This document shows positions 15,612 to 22,708 of a stretch of DNA of 64,000 bases, one piece after another. Position 1 is the first letter of the stretch. Each line of letters starts with the position of its first letter. The stretch is taken from contig NZ_CP018099.1 of assembly GCF_001886815.1 (NCBI RefSeq), positions 4,834,501-4,898,500 on the forward strand, in the 5' to 3' direction. The stretch comes from Caldithrix abyssi DSM 13497. Lineage in GTDB: Bacteria > Calditrichota > Calditrichia > Calditrichales > Calditrichaceae. A model generated the notes under the pieces. It searched no databases. It was not told the origin of the DNA and saw nothing but the letters and a program-made list of their open reading frames with translations. The position numbers and the translations under genes are program-made.

Positions 15612-17489
15612 AGTTTGACAGTTAACGCCAAATTTTTCAAAGCCAAATCAAAAAAAACATATAATTAAGTTTCTCTGTTTCAATTTCTTTGTAGTCTATG
15701 CAGGAGTGCTTTTTTATTTGCTATCAAATCGTTTTATTATTATATTCATTCTATGTTTGTTAAGGTGAGTCGATCCAAAAGAAATAACAAAGTCCATGAG
15801 ACTTTACAAATCGCTGAGTCCTACAGAGACTCAAATGGAAAAGTACGCCATCGAATCTTGCTGCATTTAGGCCCTACCGACAAATTCATCAAAAAAGACG
15901 TAGACACGCTTATCAACGGACTTTTAAGGGCTAAGGGGTTAACTTTACAGGACTTAGACAGCAATATTGATAATGTCAAGGCCTTCGGTCAAATCTGGGC
16001 GCTTGTCCATTTATGGAAAGAGCTTAAAATGAGCCAGATTATTGCCAGGCAAAAGGAAAAAAGCGGAATAAAGTTTGATCTTGAAGCTCATTTAAAAAGT
16101 CTGATATTTAACCGCCTTGATGATCCTTCTTCCAAGCTAAAACTACTCACCTGGTTAGAAACCGTTTATATTCCGGGTATCAACAAAGACGACATTCGTT
16201 ATGAGTATCTTTTAAGAGCGATGGATTTTCTAATAGCTCATAAAGAAAAGATTGAAACCCAACTTGCTAATCGTTTACTAGATCTGTTTAATCAGGATCT
16301 AAAGGTTTGTTTTTATGATTTAACATCAAGCTACTTTGAAGCCGAAAACTCATTGGTAGAAGGCGATATTCGTCAGTTTGGTTATAGTCGTGACCACCGC
16401 GGGGATAGAGAACAGATCGTAATTGGCGTAGTGATGACCGGAGATGGTATTCCTATAGCCCATTACGTCTTCCCTGGCAATAAGGCTGATCGCTCTACCT
16501 TGCAAGAGATGCTCAATGATATTCGCAGGCGATTTAAGGTAAAAGATATCCAGCTGGTGGCAGACAAAGGTTTATTAAGCAATGACAATCTCTGGCATTT
16601 AATCCAACAAGGTTATGAGTTTATTCTTGGAGAGAGTGTTCGTCAGAGCAAGGATGCCAAATCGGTTATAAAAGAAGCCAATGCGCATAAAGAGGCGACT
16701 GGTGAGACGATCTATGAGCGCCTAACGGAGCGTGAAATCAAGTCAAAAGATGGTAAAAAGGAAAAGATAAAACTTCGTTATGTGGCCAGTTACAATGCCG
16801 CTACGGCATTAAAGCGCTATAAAAATCGCATCAATCGTATTAATGAATTTTTAGAGCTGTCAGAAGAGATTAAGAAAAAGGGAATAAACACAGAAGATAA
16901 ATATCATCAAATAAAGAGTGTATTATCAAGAAAACGTTTAAGTCGTTTCTTTAATGTTGAATTAACAGAAGATACGATAGAGATTCATAAGCAAGATGAG
17001 GTATTATCAGAAGAAGAAAAGAGCGACGGTTGGTTTATAGTGATAAGCAATGCTCATGACCTGAGTAAATCAGAACTCATAGCGCGCTATAAAGATTTAA
17101 AATATGTGGAGCATGGTTTTTACGAATTAAAGCATAGTTTGAATTTACGTCCCAATTTTCATTGGACAGAGAAGCGTATCAGGGCTCATGTGATGGTATG
17201 TTTTCTTGCATTCCAGATGGCAGTATTGTTTGAGAAGCGTTTGAGTGGCATAAAATTAAGTTGGCAGCGTGCTATGGAGAGCCTGCGTCGAGTCGTGGTT
17301 GTAGAATGGGAAAATGAAGGGAGACGTCGTAAAGGATTATCCAGAGTGCATGGCGAACAATTGGAAATATTTCAGGAGATAGGCAGCAGCAAGCCAACGC
17401 TTTTATCTTTGTAGTGACAACTTAACGAAAATGAAATTAAACTAACTTAATAATAATAAAGGAATTATGTTCCATACAACTGTCAAACT
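15612..17489 (+). mobile_element. IS1634-type insertion sequence, single copy (about 1,878 bp)
   Basis: AGTTTGACAGTT at 15612-15623 and AACTGTCAAACT at 17478-17489 are perfect 12-bp inverted repeats around an intact transposase gene. The sequence to its right re-enters a DNRLRE fragment. No clear target duplication was seen, so the outer limits could be a few bases off. Confidence 0.7.
15753..17414 (+). CDS. IS1634-type (IS4 superfamily) DDE transposase
   Basis: This 553-residue protein begins MFVKVSRSKRNNKVHETLQI followed by AESYRDSNGKVRHRILLHLG, the N-terminal pattern of IS1634-like transposases. Catalytic residues appear as Asp in VCFYDLTSSYFEA, Asp in IQLVADKGLLSNDNL, and Glu in LKYVEHGFYELKHSLNLRPN. 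The YxxK-like 'GFYELK' sits next to the Glu, as in the IS4 superfamily. It is intact and differs clearly from the other IS1634-type transposase in the window (25091-26893). The element has inserted into Rhs debris. Confidence 0.85.
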   Translation: MFVKVSRSKRNNKVHETLQIAESYRDSNGKVRHRILLHLGPTDKFIKKDVDTLINGLLRAKGLTLQDLDSNIDNVKAFGQIWALVHLWKELKMSQIIARQKEKSGIKFDLEAHLKSLIFNRLDDPSSKLKLLTWLETVYIPGINKDDIRYEYLLRAMDFLIAHKEKIETQLANRLLDLFNQDLKVCFYDLTSSYFEAENSLVEGDIRQFGYSRDHRGDREQIVIGVVMTGDGIPIAHYVFPGNKADRSTLQEMLNDIRRRFKVKDIQLVADKGLLSNDNLWHLIQQGYEFILGESVRQSKDAKSVIKEANAHKEATGETIYERLTEREIKSKDGKKEKIKLRYVASYNAATALKRYKNRINRINEFLELSEEIKKKGINTEDKYHQIKSVLSRKRLSRFFNVELTEDTIEIHKQDEVLSEEEKSDGWFIVISNAHDLSKSELIARYKDLKYVEHGFYELKHSLNLRPNFHWTEKRIRAHVMVCFLAFQMAVLFEKRLSGIKLSWQRAMESLRRVVVVEWENEGRRRKGLSRVHGEQLEIFQEIGSSKPTLLSL

Positions 17490-17515
17490 CAAGTTAAATG
17501 AAAAAGTAAACCCTA

Positions 17516-17753
17516 CTGGGCTGGCCACCACCACTTCTGATTTTGTGATCGATGTGACCAATCTGGTACGGATAATGAACGACGGACAAAGTAACTATGG
17601 TTTTTTGTGGATATTAAATCCTGAGCAAAAGTGGCGCAGCGTATTTGCCGCCTCGTCCGATTACTCCGATCCTGCCAAACGCCCGAAGTTGGTGGTTAAG
17701 TATCGGAGCGTAGCGCCACGTAAGTGGCCACTCTTGTGGGAGATCCCGCTCCG
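17516..17753 (+). pseudogene. DNRLRE fragment between two insertion sequences
   Basis: The frame ATTTSDFVIDVTNLVRIMND through KRPKLVVKYR repeats the end of the DNRLRE domain seen at 6640-6815 and 13540-13710. The IS1634-type element lies at the left and the IS1182-type copy at the right. After KYR the sequence carries an insert of about 30 bases (GTAGCGCCACGTAAGTGGCC...), absent from the copy at 6815, then the same GAGATCCCGCTCCG entry into the IS. Confidence 0.6.
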
Positions 17754-19460
17754 GAGGCTGTTGCATGGGGGGGAGGAATTAATGCTTATATTCTCCGATA
17801 TTGATAATTTTTTCTCATTCTTAAGCGTTGGGCAAAATATAGAATTAAAAACGCCAAAATATTCTTTGAAAATAAAATTAATAGATCATCTTTTTCTTGT
17901 GATGCTGTTATAAACGCTGCTAAACGTTTCCCTAACATATTTTTAAATAGAACATTAATATTATGCCCAATACACATTAACGTAAATTCACTACGAACAT
18001 TATTAAGACCAGATAAGGAAAATCCACGATAGCCTAAATTATGCTTCAAGTTACCAAAAACAGGTTCAACTGTCACCGAACGCTTCTTTAGTCGTTCCTG
18101 CGCCGCTGAAGTTTGTAACTTTTTCGCCATACGTTCGCAATAACTCTCATTAACTGAACGATGGATTTGCTTAACTTTCTTTTTACTGGAAATGCATAAA
18201 TTAATTAAGGGACAATCCTGACAATCATTGGAACGATATACGATCCGTTCGCTATTTCTCTCAACTGGAAAAAGCTTCTTACCCGTCGGACATTCATAGT
18301 AATCTCCCTGTTCATGATACACAAAATCACTTCGTTTTAGTTTTCTTTCTTCTTTTTGCAATTCTTCCTTGGAGGTTGGTGTCTCCTTTATCGAACGATT
18401 GGATAACTGGGGATCGGCTATTACGGCATCAATCTGCTTTTCTTCCAATTCTTTTAGGTCTGTGCTATTGTGATAACCGGAATCGGCCGTGTAAGATCGC
18501 TTATCATCTGAACCAAGATTCTTCTCTACTTGTTCTTGAATCGGTATGAATTGACCCTGGTCGTTGGGCTGGCTTACGACTTCATGAGCTACTATTAAAT
18601 GACTGGACATATCTACGCCTAATTGTGCGTTATAGCCCGGTCCATCCACCGAAGGCATCATGCGGGCATCCGGCTCTTTTACATTTATTTGATGTCTTGA
18701 ACGGTGTTCTGATTTGAGCTGTTTCTTACGCTCTTTCAATTGGGCTTTACGTTCTAATATCTCTTTCTCTAAGCGCTCAAGCCGTTCTTTCTCCGCTCGA
18801 AGAGTTTCTAAATCTAATTCATCCGTGGCCCCCTGTTCTACAAAATTACAGCGCTGCATGTATTGCTTGATCTCTGCTCTTAACTTCTCTATACGTTTGT
18901 CTAATTGATCCTCAGTGTAGCCATGACGCTTACTGCTGTGCGCTTTGATTTTCGTGCCATCTATGGCTATCTGGTTGAAACTACTTATGCCTTCGGCCTG
19001 GGCAATTAAAAGTATCTCTACAAAATATTGGTCTAATAAATCCAAATGTGCCTTGCGAAAACGACTTAATGTACTATGATCCGGATGCTGATTCCCAGTG
19101 ATATAAATGTAGCGCGTATCATATTTACACAATTCCTCCAGCTTACGGGTGCTGGTAATGCCGTTACTATAAGCATAAAACCATAAGGCAAGCATCATGT
19201 CTGGGGCATAAGAATCACCGCCTTGTGAACTATAACGGGAATAAAGTGCACTTAAATCAAGGCGCGAAACCAACTCCACTACAAATCGACTCTTTGGATC
19301 GTCTCTGGCAAAATCTTCCACACTATAGCCAAAGAGATTCATTTGTGAGCGATTATAAGTAATAAAACTCATGGAATTCCTTTGTTATTACTTGTTTTAT
19401 CTGTCGCCCAGAATTTACAAATTTTTTGAATTTTACTCAAACTGAATTTGCAACAGCCTC
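17754..19460 (-). mobile_element. IS1182-type insertion sequence, copy 2 (1,707 bp)
   Basis: It has the same 12-bp ends (17754-17765 and 19449-19460) and the same TCCG flanks (17750-17753, 19461-19464) as copy 1. The flanking Rhs debris is also shared on both sides. The two copies therefore probably arose by duplication of a segment already carrying the IS, not by two transpositions. Confidence 0.9.
17786..19372 (-). CDS. IS1182-family transposase, copy 2
   Basis: This is a 528-residue intact transposase with the same protein sequence as copy 1 at 6880-8466. Only a few silent changes are visible (for example near 18191 and 18255). It carries the same DDE signature residues (IAIDGTKI, YTADSGYHN, VEPVFGNLKHNLG). 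Its presence in an identically flanked duplication points to segmental duplication of the Rhs region. Confidence 0.92.
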   Translation of the reverse strand: MSFITYNRSQMNLFGYSVEDFARDDPKSRFVVELVSRLDLSALYSRYSSQGGDSYAPDMMLALWFYAYSNGITSTRKLEELCKYDTRYIYITGNQHPDHSTLSRFRKAHLDLLDQYFVEILLIAQAEGISSFNQIAIDGTKIKAHSSKRHGYTEDQLDKRIEKLRAEIKQYMQRCNFVEQGATDELDLETLRAEKERLERLEKEILERKAQLKERKKQLKSEHRSRHQINVKEPDARMMPSVDGPGYNAQLGVDMSSHLIVAHEVVSQPNDQGQFIPIQEQVEKNLGSDDKRSYTADSGYHNSTDLKELEEKQIDAVIADPQLSNRSIKETPTSKEELQKEERKLKRSDFVYHEQGDYYECPTGKKLFPVERNSERIVYRSNDCQDCPLINLCISSKKKVKQIHRSVNESYCERMAKKLQTSAAQERLKKRSVTVEPVFGNLKHNLGYRGFSLSGLNNVRSEFTLMCIGHNINVLFKNMLGKRLAAFITASQEKDDLLILFSKNILAFLILYFAQRLRMRKNYQYRRI

Positions 19461-19464
19461 TCCG

Positions 19465-19600
19465 GCGGGACAGCCAATGAAGAAGTATATATATCTTGAT
19501 TAATTCCGGCAATATCCGTCTAACAAGATCGGCGTTGTAAAGAATTATAATCGTAAATTTGTTTAACTGAATTTGCAACAACCCAAAAATTTTAAGATGC
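19465..19600 (+). pseudogene. Decayed Rhs core start and degenerate IS end
   Basis: Right of the IS, ATGAAGAAGTAT at 19477 begins the Rhs core (MKKYIYLD) but hits TAA after eight codons. The following bases still echo 'GNIRVT' (GGCAATATCCGTCTAAC). About 19565-19582, ACTGAATTTGCAACAACC resembles the IS1182 right end with errors. This is debris. Confidence 0.5.
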
Positions 19601-19626
19601 CAAATCTAAATAATGTGGAAATAATA

Positions 19627-19950
19627 ATGAAAATACAAATAAAACCAATTATTAAACGTTTTTCCATAGATATTCAAGAAATCGTAAAAGATAATTTGTT
19701 TGGCCAATATCTATTTGGTTCGTATTCTCGCGACCAGGCCAATGATTTATCCGATATTGATACTCTTATTATCGTCAATCAATTTGATTTTAAATTAAGA
19801 GAACAATTAAGCGAATTAGCCTCAGAATTTTCGTTAAAATATGGAATAAATATTTCACCTATCGTAAAAAATATTGAAGTTTGGGAAAAGAATAAACAAT
19901 ATCGGACATTATTTTATCAAGAAATTACACGTGATGGCGTACAATTATGA
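19627..19950 (+). CDS. MNT-type nucleotidyltransferase (MntA-like antitoxin), partner lost
   Basis: This is a 107-residue protein beginning MKIQIKPIIKRFSIDIQ (the more upstream ATG at 19573 reads debris and is rejected). The signature LFGSYSRDQANDLSDIDTLI has the GSx(9)DxD arrangement of minimal nucleotidyltransferases. In MNT/HEPN (MntA-HepT type) toxin-antitoxin pairs, such enzymes AMPylate a HEPN toxin and so silence it. The stop overlaps an ATG (ATGA at 19947-19950), the usual coupling to the HEPN gene. That second frame ends after five codons at a remnant of an IS1634-type element, so the toxin is missing. The antitoxin is therefore an orphan. Confidence 0.75.
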   Translation: MKIQIKPIIKRFSIDIQEIVKDNLFGQYLFGSYSRDQANDLSDIDTLIIVNQFDFKLREQLSELASEFSLKYGINISPIVKNIEVWEKNKQYRTLFYQEITRDGVQL

Positions 19951-19956
19951 TAGAAA

Positions 19957-20046
19957 TAAGATAAGAATTTAAATATTGTAGTGGTAATAAAAAAGAACGG
20001 CATATTGTTTTTAAATAACTTAAGCCATTTTGGTGTTCAAGATGGG
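19957..20046 (+). mobile_element. Remnant of the IS1634-type element (terminal ~90 bp, inverted)
   Basis: The sequence is the reverse complement, with several changes, of the first ~90 bases of the element at 25017. It includes the last codons of the transposase (AAGATAAGAATTTAA) and the terminal GTTCAAGATGGG, followed by TTAA. It truncates the gene that started at 19947. Either a deletion or a one-ended event removed the rest of the element and the HEPN gene. Confidence 0.75.
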
Positions 20047-20082
20047 TTAAGCCTTGCTTTACGGTTGGATTTTTAGGGTGAA

Positions 20083-20110
20083 GAAAATAAAGCGGCGCAG
20101 GAGCGCCGCT
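20083..20110 (-). terminator. Rho-independent terminator of the cytochrome cluster
   Basis: AGCGGCGC-AGGA-GCGCCGCT (20091-20110) forms an 8-bp GC-rich stem. On the minus strand it is followed by TTTATTTT. It lies just after the stop codon of the P460-like gene at 20120. Confidence 0.8.
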
Positions 20111-20119
20111 CCACAGTCT

Positions 20120-20644
20120 TTATCTGGTAAAAACCCAATCCAGACCATTGTTGTTTACGTTTGCCGCAGAGTGGCAGCTGGCGCAATTTCCGTCGCCGGC
20201 CGTGGCGTTATCGCCCTGGGTTATCACCGTTGAGAAATCCGTACTAACCATGAACCATTCCCAGCCATTGCCATCGGGATTAAAGTTGCCGCCGCGTTTA
20301 ACCATTACGGTAAATGCCCCCTGCACATTGCCCTGATCGTCGGTCAATTCTTTTAAAATCATTGATCCGACAGGATACTCACCGTTGCTGGCTTTGGCGG
20401 TGGCGTTAAAGAAGATTTTGCGCGTAAAATTGTCGTTCACGCCATGGGCGGTTTTCAAAAATGGATCGGGGCCTGTTTCGGTTGCTTTAAGCGTCCAGTT
20501 TTTGTAGTCCTTAAAATCCTGGGTGGTAGCCACAAACTCCTGTTCTTCGTCGTTTGAATCTGTTGACTTTTTATCACACGCCAGGTTGACGGATAAAAGC
20601 AAAGCTAACGCCAAAACGTTAACCATTGTTAAAATTGTACGCAT
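20120..20644 (-). CDS. Cytochrome P460-family lipoprotein
   Basis: This 174-residue protein has a signal peptide and lipobox (LALALLLSVNLAC, Cys23). The mature part follows the P460 pattern: FKDYKNWTLKATETGPDPFL near the start, RKIFFNATAKASNGEYPVGS, MILKELTDDQG, a GWEWFMV strand, and the c-type heme motif CASCH near the C terminus. P460 hemoproteins oxidise hydroxylamine or related nitrogen compounds, or bind NO, but many members have no known substrate. It is the last gene of a four-gene minus-strand cluster and is followed by a strong terminator. The heme ligand motif is intact. The lipid anchor places it in the periplasm or envelope. Confidence 0.75.
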   Translation of the reverse strand: MRTILTMVNVLALALLLSVNLACDKKSTDSNDEEQEFVATTQDFKDYKNWTLKATETGPDPFLKTAHGVNDNFTRKIFFNATAKASNGEYPVGSMILKELTDDQGNVQGAFTVMVKRGGNFNPDGNGWEWFMVSTDFSTVITQGDNATAGDGNCASCHSAANVNNNGLDWVFTR

Positions 20645-20670
20645 TGGTACTCCTCCTGTTTTGATTGGTG

Positions 20671-21516
20671 TTAAAACTTTAATATTCTGGTGATGTTAAA
20701 TCCCAGTCGTAAATTGCCTGTTTTAAACTTGAGATCAGAGCCGGCCAAAAACTGCGAAGGATTAGGAGCCGCATTATTCCCTACAAAAATTTTAAAAAAG
20801 TGACCTCCCGTTTCCAGTTCAATGCCCACTAAAAGGGAATTGTACTGCCCCCTGTAACCGGACACCGTTGTATTGCTTTCCATGAAGACACTCCACATGG
20901 GGCTCACATAGTACTGCAGATTGGTTCCAATGGTAAAAGAGTATTGGGCGCTGGGGCAATAGATATGGCTGTTGTACAAATACGATGGCACAATGCCGAT
21001 GGCCAGCTTCTTTTTAAGCATGGTGTTTAGTATCAGGTGGGCATAATATTGCACATTTTTACTGTCCGCTGCGCTGCGATTTACCACCTCCGTATTCCAG
21101 CCGGCGCCTATATTGATGGCAATCAGTGTAGGCGCAGCGCCATTGCGCCAGGTGAGTAGTCGTTGTTTTAGTTGTACGTCTACATTGTCATTAAGATTGC
21201 TGCGCGCCAATGTCAACATGGTTTGTTCTGTTATTCCGTAGGCAAGTCCCATGCGAATGCGAGCGGGGCCGTCTATACCTAAAAAGGATTTTTCTGTGGA
21301 AATGGGCGGTAAAAAACGATGGGATATCTCATACTCGAATTCGCCCCTACGTAAAAAGGTTGCCGTGACAAAGTGAACGCTTTGCGTGGAATGAAACAGT
21401 TCCAGCTTTGGCTCCGTTTTAGCTTTTGGCTTCCACTTAACGCTCTGGGCCCGCAGGCCTGGAGCGATGAAAAGAATCAACAAACTTAATATTACTAATT
21501 TGTTACGCATACTCAT
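20671..21516 (-). CDS. DUF5777-family outer-membrane beta-barrel protein
   Basis: This 281-residue exported protein (signal peptide ending GLRAQ) has the DUF5777 pattern: STQSVHFVTATFLRRGEFEY, EISHRFLPP, RIRMGLAYGITEQTMLTLAR, and later paired strands ending GFNITRILKF, a typical barrel C terminus with terminal Phe. Family members usually sit beside YceI and c-type cytochrome genes, as here; their role is unknown. Its ATG overlaps the TGA of the YceI gene by four bases (ATGA), so translation is probably coupled. A second ATG lies two codons further in. Confidence 0.75.
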   Translation of the reverse strand: MSMRNKLVILSLLILFIAPGLRAQSVKWKPKAKTEPKLELFHSTQSVHFVTATFLRRGEFEYEISHRFLPPISTEKSFLGIDGPARIRMGLAYGITEQTMLTLARSNLNDNVDVQLKQRLLTWRNGAAPTLIAINIGAGWNTEVVNRSAADSKNVQYYAHLILNTMLKKKLAIGIVPSYLYNSHIYCPSAQYSFTIGTNLQYYVSPMWSVFMESNTTVSGYRGQYNSLLVGIELETGGHFFKIFVGNNAAPNPSQFLAGSDLKFKTGNLRLGFNITRILKF

Positions 21517-22085
21517 TCCTTTACAGCCTGTACGGTAAAATCAACTTGCACCTGCATATTTTCATCGATCTTAAAAAACATGATGGAGGGAATTTCGATT
21601 TGGTGATCGGAGAGTTTTACTTCGAACGCGCTTTTAATGCGCAACTGTTCGCCATTGACAAAAACTTCTCCCATGATTTTACGCTTTTGCTTTATGCCGT
21701 GGCAATAAAACCGGCCTTCTGTTTCCACCTGGTAATGATTTTCTGTTAGCTTTTTGACTTTGACGATCGTTCCCTCAAAAAATGCCTTTGGAAAGCGATC
21801 AGATTCCAGATAATTTTCGCGCATGTGTCGATTACGCAAACCGATACCCGTGTCCAGTGTGTTTAAATCAACTTCAAAATAGAATTTTGCGTTTTGCAGG
21901 TTTTCCGGCCCTTCCCAGATGATGTAGCCATCGATGTGGGATGTTACGCCTTCAAAATCCTCAATGGGCGCATCGGAAATAAACTTTACCAGATTTTGCG
22001 CTTCCGGATTTACATTATATTCTGTAGCCCAGATTGAGAAGAGGCTTAAGGCCATGATTAGAAAAAGGACGCGCTTTAATCGCAT
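21513..22085 (-). CDS. YceI-family periplasmic lipid-binding protein
   Basis: This 190-residue protein has a signal peptide (MRLKRVLFLIMALSLFSIWA). The body shows the YceI fold pattern: YNVNPEAQNLVKFISDAPIE, FYFEVDLNTLDTGIGLRNRH, then MRENYLESDRFPKAFFEG, and the C-terminal SDHQIEIPSIMFFKIDENMQ. YceI proteins are lipocalin-like and bind isoprenoid-type lipids in the periplasm. It sits second in the minus-strand cluster with cytochromes and DUF5777, with a 4-bp overlap to the next gene. A role in electron transfer or lipid carriage for that cluster is possible but not shown. Confidence 0.85.
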   Translation of the reverse strand: MRLKRVLFLIMALSLFSIWATEYNVNPEAQNLVKFISDAPIEDFEGVTSHIDGYIIWEGPENLQNAKFYFEVDLNTLDTGIGLRNRHMRENYLESDRFPKAFFEGTIVKVKKLTENHYQVETEGRFYCHGIKQKRKIMGEVFVNGEQLRIKSAFEVKLSDHQIEIPSIMFFKIDENMQVQVDFTVQAVKE

Positions 22086-22188
22086 ATTTGACTCCTTGCT
22101 TTATAAATAAAATGAATTGACTTAGAGCGCTCAGCAGGGATTGTCCCGCTCGCCTTAACTTTTTCTGGCATCCATGAACTTTCATTTT

Positions 22189-22599
22189 TCAATTATTCTT
22201 CGCTCCCTCATCAATCCATTGTTGAACGGCTTCTATGAAATTTTGCGGAAGCCTGCCTGCGGGCGGCATGATCAATTCTCCGTCTGCGCCGATGAGGCGT
22301 TTTATCAGATAGCTCTGGTCGCTGTTGCCGGGCAAAACGCGCATTAAAGAAGAAGCAGAAGACGGAACATTCACCAGGTTGGAATAGGCGCTGGCGGGCG
22401 AAAGGTCCAAATTACCTGATGCGGCCGCGCCCGAGTGGCAGCTAACACAATATCCGTTAAATACTTCGGTCTGAATGGAAGAGAGGGTCGGTTTGATCGT
22501 AGGCTGCACTTCACACTGTGTTGTGATGTTTTTTTCGCAATGCCAGAACAGAATCGACACAAAAAGCATGATGAAGATTTTGAAATACACCGTTTCCAT
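22189..22599 (-). CDS. Mono-heme c-type cytochrome lipoprotein
   Basis: This 136-residue protein has a hydrophobic leader and lipobox-like ILFWHC (Cys21). One heme motif, CVSCHS, stands at about residues 51-55 after FNGYCVSC. A distal LIMPPAG segment supplies the probable axial Met. The C-terminal helix (FIEAVQQWIDEGAKNN) is typical of small planctomycete-type cytochrome c domains. It is the first gene of the minus-strand cluster (cytochrome, YceI, DUF5777, P460) and is probably envelope-anchored. It faces divergently away from the membrane protein at 22709; the 109-bp gap between them should hold both promoters. Confidence 0.75.
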   Translation of the reverse strand: METVYFKIFIMLFVSILFWHCEKNITTQCEVQPTIKPTLSSIQTEVFNGYCVSCHSGAAASGNLDLSPASAYSNLVNVPSSASSLMRVLPGNSDQSYLIKRLIGADGELIMPPAGRLPQNFIEAVQQWIDEGAKNN

Positions 22600-22708
22600 T
22601 TCCTTTTGATTTGTTTAACCGCTCAACTTTTTTTAAGATAGAGATAAGAGTTCACAAAATTTTCAATCAATTATAACATTTTTGTCACAAAAGGACGGGA
22701 AAAGGATA

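Noticed and set aside
19573-19626. Upstream ATG for the MNT nucleotidyltransferase
   Set aside because: The extra residues come from IS-like debris (ACTGAATTTGCAACAACC) and do not match MNT proteins.
22682-22708. TTG start for the spermidine-synthase-like gene
   Set aside because: The ATG at 22709 has a better ribosome-binding sequence and gives a normal membrane-protein N terminus.
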